From NCBI GenBank assembly GCA_018267545.1, contig JAFDYG010000219.1, forward strand, positions 1 to 64,000: a stretch of DNA of 64,000 nucleotides, written 5' to 3'. The notes under the pieces are model-generated. The model had not been told where the DNA came from. It saw only the letters and a program-made list of their open reading frames with translations, and ran no database searches. A program made the translations under genes and the position numbers. Numbering within the stretch: position 1 is the first letter of the stretch; every line of letters starts with the position of its first letter. Shown one piece after another: positions 19,213-27,364 of the stretch. This DNA is from Bacteroidota bacterium. GTDB taxonomy: Bacteria; Bacteroidota; Bacteroidia; Chitinophagales; Chitinophagaceae.

Positions 19213-20163
19213 ATGAAAATTGTAGCAACAGACGGTTATACCCTGAATCCCGGCGATCTCAGCTGGGACGCTATCCGTGCCCTGGGAGAATTGGTCGTTT
19301 ATGACCGGAGCACGGTCGATCAGCTTCCCGAACGATGCAAAGACGCCGAGATCGTCCTTACCAACAAGACTCCTTTTAGTAAGGATACGCTTGCCGCTCT
19401 TCCCAGGCTGCGGCTCATCTCCGTAACCGCAACGGGTCATAATATCGTCGACAGCGCCGCGGCTAAAGAACGGAAGATTCTCGTCAGCAACGTTCCTGCC
19501 TATGGAACGGACTCCGTCGCCCAGCACGTCTGGGCCTTGCTGCTGGAGCTCACCAATCACGTGGGGCGCAATGCCCGTGCGACCGCGGCCGGCCAGTGGC
19601 AAACGGCCATCGACTGGTGTTTCACCGAAGCCCCCGTCATGGAGCTCGCCGGAAAGACTTTCGGCATCGTCGGCTTTGGACACATCGGCCAGCAGGTAGC
19701 GCGCATCGCGAACGCCTTTGGCATGAAGGTGCTGTATCACACGCCGAACAAAAAAGATACCCAGCTCGCTGCTTACGCCAGCCTGGAAGAATTATTCACC
19801 AATAGCGACGTTGTCTCTTTACATTGTCCATTGACAGCGACCAATCAGGAGTTCGTCAACAAAGCGTTGCTAAGCCGGATGAAACCGACGGCCCTGCTCA
19901 TCAATACGGCAAGGGGACAGTTGATTAACGAACAGGAGCTCACCGACGCGCTAAACGCGGGTATCCTCGCCGGAGCAGGTCTCGACGTCTTGTCCAAGGA
20001 GCCCCCGGTAAACGGAAACCCCTTGCTTGCCGCCCGCAACTGTATCATAACGCCGCACAACGCCTGGATCAGCAAGGAGGCCCGCGATCGAATCATGGCC
20101 GTGACCATCGCCAACGTCGCCGCATTTATAAAAGGACAGCCGCAAAATGTCGTCAACGCATAA
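19213..20163 (+). CDS. D-isomer-specific 2-hydroxyacid dehydrogenase (hydroxypyruvate/glyoxylate reductase-like)
   Basis: 316-residue NAD(P)-dependent oxidoreductase. The Rossmann motif is GIVGFGHIGQQVA (151-163). The catalytic triad of the family is complete: Arg234 in NTARGQLI, Glu263 in LSKEPP and His282 in TPHNAW. The best-known activities of close relatives are hydroxypyruvate or glyoxylate reduction to D-glycerate or glycolate, but D-lactate dehydrogenase-like activity cannot be excluded. The overlap of 17 bases with the glycerate kinase gene strongly suggests that the product is D-glycerate. Cytoplasmic, no signal peptide. Confidence 0.9.
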   Translation: MKIVATDGYTLNPGDLSWDAIRALGELVVYDRSTVDQLPERCKDAEIVLTNKTPFSKDTLAALPRLRLISVTATGHNIVDSAAAKERKILVSNVPAYGTDSVAQHVWALLLELTNHVGRNARATAAGQWQTAIDWCFTEAPVMELAGKTFGIVGFGHIGQQVARIANAFGMKVLYHTPNKKDTQLAAYASLEELFTNSDVVSLHCPLTATNQEFVNKALLSRMKPTALLINTARGQLINEQELTDALNAGILAGAGLDVLSKEPPVNGNPLLAARNCIITPHNAWISKEARDRIMAVTIANVAAFIKGQPQNVVNA

Positions 20164-21313
20164 TCATCCTACCCGTATCCTGATTGCGCCCAACGCGTTC
20201 AAGCACGGCATCGACGCCACCGGGGCCGCGCTGGCCATACAAAAGGGATTACAGAACAGTACGCTTGACTGCACCTGCCAGACTTTTCCCATCGGTGACG
20301 GAGGTGACGGCACCTGCGAGCTCATCATACAGCACCTCGGCGGGCAAAGGGCCACGGCCGATGTGCACGATGCGCTCGGCAGGCCTATCGATGCTTCCTA
20401 CGGGCTCATCGACGACGGCAAGACCGCCGTCATCGAAATGGCGAATGCTTCGGGTCTTAGGCTGATAAAAAAATCAGAGCTGAACCCGCTGATAGCAAGC
20501 TCCTACGGCGCAGGAGAATTGATACGTTCAGCGCTCGATCAGGGAGTAAATAAAATCATTTTCGGTATCGGCGGTTCGGCGACGGTAGACGGCGGAACGG
20601 GCATCCTGGAAGCCCTGGGGATCCGCTTCCTCGGCGACAACCACCAGCCCCTTAGCGGACTGCCCGAGGCACTGAACCACCTCACGACCATCGATCTGTC
20701 CGGTCTCGACCCACGCATTCATTCCTGCGAGCTCGTCGTCCTGTGCGACGTAGATAACCTGCTCCTGGGACCCGCCGGAGCCGCCGCCGTCTTTGGTCCT
20801 CAGAAAGGCGCTACCGAACAGAGCCTTCCAATCCTCGAGGCTGCATTAAGCCGGTTCGCCCAAACGTCTTTCCAGCTGACCGGGATCGATATGACCCAGC
20901 TGATCCATGGCGGCGCAGCAGGCGGCGTATCGTCCGGCCTCTATACCTTCCTCGGAGCGAAGCTGGTCAGCGGGATCGATTATTTCCTGGAGATTACCGG
21001 CTTCGACGAGGCGCTGCAAAATTCCGATGTGGTCATCACGGGCGAAGGTTCCATCGACGAACAAACGCTCCAGGGAAAAGGCCCCTACGGCGTGGCCCAT
21101 CGCGCCAAGGAGCATGGATTGCCCGTGATCGGCCTGGCGGGGAAGATTCCGGTGGAAACCAATACCGCCCTCGGCAAATACTTCGACGCCCTTCTTGCTA
21201 TCGGAAATGAACCCGCCAGTCTCGAGACGGCGCTACGCGCCACCGCCCAAAACCTTACCCGGACGGGCGAAGCGATAGGCAATCTATTAGCGATGACGCT
21301 GCTCCACGCGTGA
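20147..21313 (+). CDS. glxK: glycerate kinase (GarK/GlxK family)
   Basis: 388-residue kinase of the glycerate kinase type 1 family, which phosphorylates D-glycerate to 2-phosphoglycerate (some members to 3-phosphoglycerate). Typical motifs are IAPNAFKHGIDATGAALAIQ at the N-terminus, FPIGDGGDGTCE, FGIGGSATVDGGTGILEALG and ITGEGSIDEQT. The length is normal. It completes a reductase-kinase pair that would feed glycerate into lower glycolysis. It is the last gene of the + strand array, and its final 27 bases overlap the convergent esterase-like gene. Confidence 0.92.
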   Translation: MSSTHNHPTRILIAPNAFKHGIDATGAALAIQKGLQNSTLDCTCQTFPIGDGGDGTCELIIQHLGGQRATADVHDALGRPIDASYGLIDDGKTAVIEMANASGLRLIKKSELNPLIASSYGAGELIRSALDQGVNKIIFGIGGSATVDGGTGILEALGIRFLGDNHQPLSGLPEALNHLTTIDLSGLDPRIHSCELVVLCDVDNLLLGPAGAAAVFGPQKGATEQSLPILEAALSRFAQTSFQLTGIDMTQLIHGGAAGGVSSGLYTFLGAKLVSGIDYFLEITGFDEALQNSDVVITGEGSIDEQTLQGKGPYGVAHRAKEHGLPVIGLAGKIPVETNTALGKYFDALLAIGNEPASLETALRATAQNLTRTGEAIGNLLAMTLLHA

Positions 21314-22594
21314 AAGATTCAATGCTTTAAACTCCGGCTGCTGATGCAGACGGGCTTTATCGTTAAACCCACAAGCCTCCGCCTTGATCAGCTCATCCTC
21401 CGCCGCCTGCTTCTGCCCGGCGCGCGCATCTAGCAGTGCGGAAAAATACCAAGCTTCGCTATTCGTGGGGTCGGCCATCTTATACAAATCCACCAGCCGC
21501 CGCGCCTCGACATTGGCGTTGCCGAAGATCGCGCGGTTGCTCAGAGAATAGAAGGCTAGTGATAGAAAGGCGAGCAGCCGCTGATACATGCCCCGTTCGG
21601 CCGTCTTCAGCTGTGATTTTGCTTGCAGGTCTTTGATCACTCCGGCCCAGTAGCGGTTGTCGCCATTTTGAAAGTGCTGCATATATTCCCCCTTGAAGGT
21701 CTGCTCCTTGTTCAACAGCTGCTGCTCGAGCTGCCGTTCCTGCTGATATTTCGGATTACCGTTCAGGTTATTCAGCTTTTCTTTAAACCAACGGCTTTCA
21801 CTAAGAACCGCTATCCAAAACTGGCACTCCTGCGCCGCCCTGATCAGCCGATTATTTTTGTACTCCTCTTCAACCTGCAATCTCCCCATTGCGCTATAAT
21901 CGGACTTGCTCACCTGGTCGGTTTTCAGCCCTACAAAGGCTAATTCCATGCGATTTGCCGGCGCCCATTCGTGCTTGCCGTCGAAGAAGATGATCCTGTG
22001 CCTCGTCCTTGTCTTATCCAGCTCCGACTGGGTGGCGATAAGGTCCGTCAGGTTCATGTCGCCTTCGCCCGCCAGGAGGGTATAGCTAAAGGGGAAGTTA
22101 TCGGCCTGCACTCCATCCGGTAAGGCTGCCCCGCCTGCGATCACCCCCTTGATGCTGGCGGGATACTGGATAGCGACAAAGCTGGCTACTTTCGCTCCCC
22201 CCGAAAACCCGCAGGTATAGACGCGATTGGCGTCGATCTTTAGCCGTGCCCGGGTATCTTCGTACAGTTTCTGCCAGATCTTTTCCGACGTCGACCAGTC
22301 GTTGCCGTTTTTGGAGTTGTTGCTTCCTACGAGAATAAATCCATACTTATCCGCCAGGTCTTTATACTTATTCACGGGCAAGGCGCCCGCTCCATGCGGG
22401 TCGAAGAAATAGACGATACCATCGCCCCCCTTCGCAGGAATATATAAGGCATAGGATTGGGTAGGGTCGGTTTTACAAACAACCGCATCGATGACCTTAC
22501 CTGACGGGAAGGTCTGTGCACATACAGTGGACACCGCAATCAGGACATACAGCCCAACCCCTAGAATTTTAAAAAATCTGGCTTTTTTTCGCAT
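21287..22594 (-). CDS. secreted alpha/beta-hydrolase (esterase/PHB depolymerase-like)
   Basis: 435 residues with a Sec signal (about 1-27, ending VCAQ). An alpha/beta-hydrolase fold is indicated by YFFDPHGAG, GSNNSKNG and the nucleophile elbow CGFSGGAK (Ser131), with a probable catalytic His in DGKHEWAP. This arrangement resembles the LpqC/PHB depolymerase-type esterases, but no substrate is evident. The C-terminal third is helical and may contain TPR-like repeats (DPTNSEAWYFSALLDARAGQKQAAEDELIKAE-type, split across the end). It converges with the glycerate kinase gene and overlaps its 3' end by 27 bases. The 99-base divergent gap at its start shows no clear operator. Confidence 0.7.
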   Translation of the reverse strand: MRKKARFFKILGVGLYVLIAVSTVCAQTFPSGKVIDAVVCKTDPTQSYALYIPAKGGDGIVYFFDPHGAGALPVNKYKDLADKYGFILVGSNNSKNGNDWSTSEKIWQKLYEDTRARLKIDANRVYTCGFSGGAKVASFVAIQYPASIKGVIAGGAALPDGVQADNFPFSYTLLAGEGDMNLTDLIATQSELDKTRTRHRIIFFDGKHEWAPANRMELAFVGLKTDQVSKSDYSAMGRLQVEEEYKNNRLIRAAQECQFWIAVLSESRWFKEKLNNLNGNPKYQQERQLEQQLLNKEQTFKGEYMQHFQNGDNRYWAGVIKDLQAKSQLKTAERGMYQRLLAFLSLAFYSLSNRAIFGNANVEARRLVDLYKMADPTNSEAWYFSALLDARAGQKQAAEDELIKAEACGFNDKARLHQQPEFKALNLSRVEQRHR

Positions 22595-22693
22595 ATTCGA
22601 CTGTTAAAGTCTGTTAACAACCGGCAGTATAGAGCTATGATCGATATCTTTGCCCAACCAATATTTATATTTTAAAAACCAATAATCTATTCA

Positions 22694-23431
22694 GTGATGA
22701 AGGATCTGATGCGCCGGTCCGGTAAATATCTGACAATTACCGGTCTTTTTGTAATCGTTTTGTTCGGACAAAGCTTTACCCACGCGAACAACGCCCCAGC
22801 CCCCAAAGTATCTTTCACGCTCGCCGATTCCGCCCGGTTCAATGTACTATATGATAGCCTGCAGCTGGATGAGCTGGGTCTAAGCTCACAAGCCTTTCAT
22901 AAAGCCGTCAATGGCTTTCTACACCTGGTGGCCCTGGGAGAAATCACCAACCCGGGGGTTCTCTCCATCATCGACTTCTCCCTTCCCTCCAGCCAAAAAA
23001 GACTATTCGTCCTCGATACCTATAATGGCAAGCTGCTCTTCAATACCCTGGTCGCGCATGGCCGCAACTCCGGCCAGCTGCTCGCCACCCGTTTCTCCAA
23101 CCGGCGTAACAGCTTTATGAGCAGCCTGGGATTCTATCTGACCGGCGACACCTTTATCGGTCAGCACGGCTATTCCATGCGGCTGGAAGGAATGGAAAAG
23201 GGAGTAAACGACCACGTCTTCAGCCGGGCCATCATCATGCATCCCGCCGACTACGTCAGCGAAGAACACATCCAGCAATGGGGCTATCTCGGCCGCAGCG
23301 AAGGCTGCCCCGCCATACCGGAGGAAGTAAACCGGCCCATCATCGATGAAATCCAGGGGGGCAGCTGCCTCTATATTTACGGAACCGGAACCGATAAAAA
23401 GTACAAGCGAAGCAGCAACAAAAAGAAGTGA
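22694..23431 (+). CDS. murein L,D-transpeptidase catalytic domain (YkuD_2-type) protein
   Basis: 245 residues with an N-terminal hydrophobic signal segment (about 12-32). The catalytic domain shows HGRNSGQLLATRFSN, QHGYSMRLEGME, RAIIMHPADYV (His183) and GYLGRSEGCPAIPEEV with the nucleophile Cys205. These match the secreted L,D-transpeptidase-like family common in Bacteroidota, which probably acts on peptidoglycan cross-links in the periplasm. The C-terminus is very basic (KKYKRSSNKKK). It is 36 bases upstream of the HAD gene, so the two may be co-transcribed. Function is inferred from the fold family only. Confidence 0.85.
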   Translation: MMKDLMRRSGKYLTITGLFVIVLFGQSFTHANNAPAPKVSFTLADSARFNVLYDSLQLDELGLSSQAFHKAVNGFLHLVALGEITNPGVLSIIDFSLPSSQKRLFVLDTYNGKLLFNTLVAHGRNSGQLLATRFSNRRNSFMSSLGFYLTGDTFIGQHGYSMRLEGMEKGVNDHVFSRAIIMHPADYVSEEHIQQWGYLGRSEGCPAIPEEVNRPIIDEIQGGSCLYIYGTGTDKKYKRSSNKKK

Positions 23432-23467
23432 TTTCTTGTTAGATTGCAGTAATTAAACACACTAGCA

Positions 23468-24103
23468 ATGGCAGCGAAATCAACAGCAGCGCCCGTGACG
23501 GCATTGTTCCTGGACATCGGCGGCGTAATGCTCACCAACGGTTGGGACAGACGTGCGCGGGAAGGGGCAGCGAAAAAGTTCAACCTGAACCTGGACGAAT
23601 TGAACGATCGACACCGGATGACCTTCGATACCTATGAAACCGGCAAGCTCAGCCTGGACGACTACCTGAAGAAATCGGTCTTTTATGAACCGCGCCCTTT
23701 TACCATCGAAGAGTTCCGCTCTTTCATGTTCGATCAGTCGGTAGCTTATACCGAAATGATCGACCTCGTCAAAGAGCTAAAAGCCAAATATGGCCTAAAG
23801 ATCGCCGTAGTCAACAACGAAGGCCGGGAATTGAACGAACACCGCATCAGGACCTTTAAGCTCAACGAATTTGTAGATTTTTTCATCTCCTCCTGTTTTG
23901 TCCACTTCCGCAAACCGGACGTAGACATTTGGAAGATCGCGCTCGACATCGCACAGGTTCCCTGCAGTGAAGTCGTATATATCGACGACCGGAATATGTT
24001 CGTCCAGGTGGCCGAAGGTCTCGGCCTCCGCGGCATTACCCACAATTATAAGAACGTCGATCAAACCCGGCAGCGGCTCGCTGAAATGGGTCTGACACTT
24101 TAA
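23468..24103 (+). CDS. HAD-superfamily hydrolase (subclass IA-like)
   Basis: 211-residue cytoplasmic protein. Motif I is LFLDIGGVML (nucleophile Asp16), with Gly in place of the second Asp, as in dehalogenase- and epoxide-hydrolase-N-type HADs. Motif II is VVNNEGRE, motif III is the Lys in FRKPDVDIW and motif IV is VYIDDRNMF. The helical cap lies between residues 25 and 95. The missing second Asp argues against a standard phosphatase mechanism, although many such proteins remain uncharacterised phosphohydrolases. A strong hairpin directly follows the stop codon. Confidence 0.8.
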   Translation: MAAKSTAAPVTALFLDIGGVMLTNGWDRRAREGAAKKFNLNLDELNDRHRMTFDTYETGKLSLDDYLKKSVFYEPRPFTIEEFRSFMFDQSVAYTEMIDLVKELKAKYGLKIAVVNNEGRELNEHRIRTFKLNEFVDFFISSCFVHFRKPDVDIWKIALDIAQVPCSEVVYIDDRNMFVQVAEGLGLRGITHNYKNVDQTRQRLAEMGLTL

Positions 24104-24113
24104 CATAACTTTC

Positions 24114-24148
24114 AAAACAAGATAGGGTGATTAGCTCTATCTTGTTTT
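24114..24148 (+). terminator. intrinsic terminator-like hairpin after the HAD gene
   Basis: A perfect 12-bp inverted repeat, AAAACAAGATAG (24114-24125) and CTATCTTGTTTT (24137-24148), extendable by three pairs including two G-U pairs to a 5-base loop. The 3' arm ends in TTTT. It starts 10 bases after the HAD stop codon, and its last base touches the ATG of the next gene at 24149. It could terminate HAD transcription or act as a translational or attenuation element for the next gene. Confidence 0.75.
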
Positions 24149-24862
24149 ATGCCTGCTTCCTGCTACTACCTGCTCCTTCTCCTGCTGCTGTCATTCCCGG
24201 CTACAGCACAGCAGTTTTTAAGCGGAAAGATCAGACGACGGTCCAGCACCGAAATCATCCCCTCCGTCAGCGTCATCAACATTTCACAAAAGCGCACCAA
24301 TATCTCCGATATGGGCGGAAACTATAAAATTCCAGCCAGGCCCGGAGATACGATCACGTTCTCTTCCGCCGGCTACCTGCCTGACACAGCCATCGTCAGC
24401 GACTGGATGTTTAAAGAAAAAGATGGTTACCTCGTGGCCCTTCAACCTCACATAGTAGCATTACCCTCCGTCCAGGTCGACGAAGGTTCCAACTATCGCC
24501 TGGACTCCTTAAAAAGAAGCGAAGACTACGCCTGGGTTTATCCGGTACATCGCAGAAGACTAATCGGCAGCGAGACACCGGTGGGATTCGGCGTAATCAT
24601 CAGCCCCCTCGATTATTTCGGGAAAAAAGAAACGCAGAAAAGACGGTTACGCAAACGTCTGAAACAAGAAGAGATCGACTATTATATAGACTTCCGTTTT
24701 CCAGCCGCCTATGTGTCGAAAGTCACCGGCCTGCAGGGTGATTCGCTTCGAGTCTTTATGTATCGATACCGGCCCAGCTATAAATGGTGCCGCGGTGCTT
24801 CCAATGAAGACATCCTGCTTTATATCAACGATAAGCTAAAGAAATATCACCAGGGGTACTAG
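24149..24862 (+). CDS. secreted CarboxypepD_reg-like domain protein of unknown function
   Basis: 237 residues with a leucine-rich signal segment ending PATAQ (about residue 21) but no positive charge before it. Residues about 22-95 form a CarboxypepD_reg-like beta-sandwich (FLSGKIRRRSSTEIIPSVSV, then SDMGGNYKIPARPGDTITFS and SAGYLPDTAIV). The remainder, with a very basic segment KKETQKRRLRKRLKQEE, has no family recognised here. The ATG immediately follows the hairpin at 24114-24148, so it has no free ribosome-binding region; no in-frame upstream start is available because a TGA lies at 24128. Its 3' end overlaps the BASS transporter gene by 4 bases. Confidence 0.65.
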   Translation: MPASCYYLLLLLLLSFPATAQQFLSGKIRRRSSTEIIPSVSVINISQKRTNISDMGGNYKIPARPGDTITFSSAGYLPDTAIVSDWMFKEKDGYLVALQPHIVALPSVQVDEGSNYRLDSLKRSEDYAWVYPVHRRRLIGSETPVGFGVIISPLDYFGKKETQKRRLRKRLKQEEIDYYIDFRFPAAYVSKVTGLQGDSLRVFMYRYRPSYKWCRGASNEDILLYINDKLKKYHQGY

Positions 24863-25863
24863 CTGTCCTTCGGCTCCCGGTTATGCCACCAGCTTGCGAG
24901 AGAAGACCCCGTCGTATTCATGAGCGGTCCAAAGATGGCCGGCGCCAGGCCGACGGTAGCCAGCTTGCCCATCGTCAGGGCAAGCCCCGAAGCAAGCCCC
25001 GCATTCTGCATCCCCACTTCCAATGCGATGGTCCGGCAGTCCCGCTCGGGAAAACGCATCAGCCGGCCCGCCCAGTAGCCAAGGAAATAACCCGCGGTAT
25101 TGTGCAGCAGGGTAGCCAGTATTAATAACCCGCCTATTTGCACCAGACTATCATGTCCTGCCGAGGTAATCACCACGATAATCAACGCGATTCCTCCCAT
25201 TGAAACAATAGGCATAGCCTTGTCGAGCCACTTGAATTTCCCCCGCACCAGGTAGTGAAATAATAACCCTGCAATAATAGGAAAGATGACCATCTTCATA
25301 ATTTCCCAGATCATTACTTGCCAATGCACTTCAATAAGTTGACCAGCCAATAGCTTCATCATCAGCGGCGTCAGAAAAGGCGCCAGCAAGGTCGAGACCG
25401 CCGTTACAGATACCGACAATGCCAGATTTGCCTTTGCCAGAAAAGCCATAACATTGGAGGCTAATCCGCTGGGACAACAGCCAACCAGGATAATGCCTGC
25501 AGCAATTTCCGGAGGAAAATTAAAAAGCCTTGCCAGTCCAAAACCCACCAATGGCATGATCGTATAATGACAGATCACGCCGATGATGACCCCTTTCGGC
25601 ATCCGAAGCACATCGGCAAAATCCTTCAGGCTTAGCTCCGTTCCCATCCCGAACATGATCACCTGCAGGAGCGGAACGATCAGCCGGGAGAGCTTGAAGT
25701 CTCCCACGGAAATAAAATATTGAGGATAGAAAAGGGCTATGCTCACGACGGCCAGAATAATCATCGTAAAGCTTAGCCCTTTTATTAATGGATAACGTCG
25801 AACAAAGATCGCCAGACCGGCAAAAAAAATCATAAGAAGCCATCCCAACCATTGGTGTTGCAT
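24859..25863 (-). CDS. BASS-family (bile acid:sodium symporter-type) transporter
   Basis: 334-residue integral membrane protein with nine to ten predicted helices. BASS hallmarks are FGMGTELSLKDFADVL and the core GIILVGCCPSGLASNVMAFLAKANLALSV-type segment at about residues 125-155, as well as ALEVGMQNAGLASGLA near the C-terminus. Characterised members move bile acids, pyruvate, pantoate or other 2-oxo/hydroxy acids with sodium. It is the last gene of the minus-strand SusC-SusD-kinase-RraA-dehydratase set, 25 bases after the dehydratase gene, suggesting that it imports a small carboxylate made by that pathway. Confidence 0.88.
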   Translation of the reverse strand: MQHQWLGWLLMIFFAGLAIFVRRYPLIKGLSFTMIILAVVSIALFYPQYFISVGDFKLSRLIVPLLQVIMFGMGTELSLKDFADVLRMPKGVIIGVICHYTIMPLVGFGLARLFNFPPEIAAGIILVGCCPSGLASNVMAFLAKANLALSVSVTAVSTLLAPFLTPLMMKLLAGQLIEVHWQVMIWEIMKMVIFPIIAGLLFHYLVRGKFKWLDKAMPIVSMGGIALIIVVITSAGHDSLVQIGGLLILATLLHNTAGYFLGYWAGRLMRFPERDCRTIALEVGMQNAGLASGLALTMGKLATVGLAPAIFGPLMNTTGSSLASWWHNREPKDS

Positions 25864-25888
25864 ATCGTCGTTTTTTCGCCGGCCCTAT

Positions 25889-27343
25889 CTAGCTCCACAA
25901 CCGATCCCATGACCGAACATTGTCCCATTCCGGCGTAGGACCAAAATAGTTCTTATTCTCGGGATCCAGATGTTTTTTCAGGACTTCTTCATTTAATTCG
26001 AGACCCAGCCCCGGCGTATCGGGTACATTGGCAAAGCCTTTTTCAAAAAACGGTTTGCCGTCCTTCGTTTTAGCAAAATCCGTCCAGTAAGGCAGGTCGA
26101 GGGAATGATGCTCCAGCGCCACAAAGTTCTGGGTAGCCGCCGCGCAGTGCACATTGGCCATAAAGCTGACGGGCAGCCCAGCAAAGTGCATGGCCATCGC
26201 CACCCCTTTCTCTTCGGCATAGTCGCCGATTTTTTTCGTCTCCAGCAGTCCGCCCGAGGTAGCCAGGTCGGGATGGATCAGGTCGGTAGCGTGGTTATCC
26301 ACGAGCTTTATAAATTCTTCCTTGAGATAGATGTCTTCGCCCGTATTCGTGGGGGTTTCGATACTCCTCGTGATTTCCTTCCACTCGTCGGTAAACTGCC
26401 AGGGGATCAGGTCTTCCAGCCAGGCCAGCCGGTAGTGCTCCAGCCCCTTACCCAGGCGTATGGCGTTGTTCATATCGAAATGGCCATAGTGGTCCGACGC
26501 AAGGGGGACCTCAAAGCCGATGACGTCCCGGACCTTGGCGACGTACTTTGCCATTTCCTCGATCCCCTTATCCGTCACCTGCACCTGTGTAAAGGGATGT
26601 TTGGTGGCCCCATAGCTTCCCGGCGCCATGTTCCATTGGCGCTGTACGTCCCAGAAATTGGAGTTGACGATCGTCCCCGGTATCTTCCGGACCATCTCGA
26701 TTCCCAGGTCCATCTTCAGGAAGGTAAAGCCCTTGCCTTCCAGGCGGTCTTTTAGCTTGGCGACGAATACATCCGGGTCTTCCTCTTCCGGCGTGTCGGC
26801 ATAGAGCCGTACCTTGTCGCGGTACTTGCCGCCGAGGAGCTGGTAGCAGGGTACGTTGTACGCTTTACCCGCGAGGTCCCACAGCGCCATTTCCACCGCA
26901 CATACTCCCCCGCCCTGTCGGCCGTGAAAGCCAAATTGCTTGATCCGCTTAAAGATCAGCTCTACATTACAGGGGTTCATGCCGATGATCCTGCTTTTCA
27001 GGAACATCGCATATCGATAGTCCGCTCCGTCGCGCACTTCTCCCAGGCCATAGATGCCCTGGTTGGTGTCGATCCGGATGATGGTGCAGCGACCTGTGGT
27101 GTTCATGACCGTGGCGTAGCGCATGTCGGTAATCTTCAAATCGGAAGGACTTGAAAAGCGGGAGACCTTCGACGTGCTTTGCGCAAGGGTGTCTTCGATG
27201 CCGGCGAAGAATAGTCCGCTGAGGGAAAGCCCGCCGAGGGCCGAGTTTTTTAAAAAGGAACGCCGGCTGTTTTCGACGACAGGCTTTGTCTCTTCAGGGT
27301 CGGTCAAGCCAAATCTGGCTAAAAATTTTTTTGAAGGATTCAT
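25889..27343 (-). CDS. Tat-exported enolase-superfamily dehydratase (mandelate racemase/sugar-acid dehydratase-like)
   Basis: 484 residues. A twin-arginine signal, SRRSFLKNSALGGLSLSG, begins at Arg27-Arg28 after a 26-residue leader. The mandelate racemase/muconate lactonising fold follows: an N-terminal capping domain from about 70 (KITDMRYATV) and a barrel with KMDLG (Lys210), metal ligands Asp284 (SDHYGHF), Glu310 (WLEDLIPW) and Glu336 (GEDIYL), plus Asp359 and His386 (MHFAGLP), which make the dyad used by acid-sugar dehydratases. A likely reaction is dehydration of an aldonic or aldaric acid to a 2-keto-3-deoxy acid. Export is unusual because most family members are cytoplasmic. It lies 21 bases downstream of the RraA gene. 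Confidence 0.85.
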   Translation of the reverse strand: MNPSKKFLARFGLTDPEETKPVVENSRRSFLKNSALGGLSLSGLFFAGIEDTLAQSTSKVSRFSSPSDLKITDMRYATVMNTTGRCTIIRIDTNQGIYGLGEVRDGADYRYAMFLKSRIIGMNPCNVELIFKRIKQFGFHGRQGGGVCAVEMALWDLAGKAYNVPCYQLLGGKYRDKVRLYADTPEEEDPDVFVAKLKDRLEGKGFTFLKMDLGIEMVRKIPGTIVNSNFWDVQRQWNMAPGSYGATKHPFTQVQVTDKGIEEMAKYVAKVRDVIGFEVPLASDHYGHFDMNNAIRLGKGLEHYRLAWLEDLIPWQFTDEWKEITRSIETPTNTGEDIYLKEEFIKLVDNHATDLIHPDLATSGGLLETKKIGDYAEEKGVAMAMHFAGLPVSFMANVHCAAATQNFVALEHHSLDLPYWTDFAKTKDGKPFFEKGFANVPDTPGLGLELNEEVLKKHLDPENKNYFGPTPEWDNVRSWDRLWS

Positions 27344-27364
27344 ATGACGTATTTTTTATTGTAA

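Noticed and set aside
18376..19740. 454-codon minus-strand frame across the GH51 and dehydrogenase genes
   Set aside because: It spans the junction of two well-supported + strand genes and contains no recognisable motif.
22600..22620. Near-direct repeat CTGTTAA in the gap between the esterase and L,D-transpeptidase genes
   Set aside because: Seven-base A/T-rich repeat with no palindromic organisation; too weak to call an operator.
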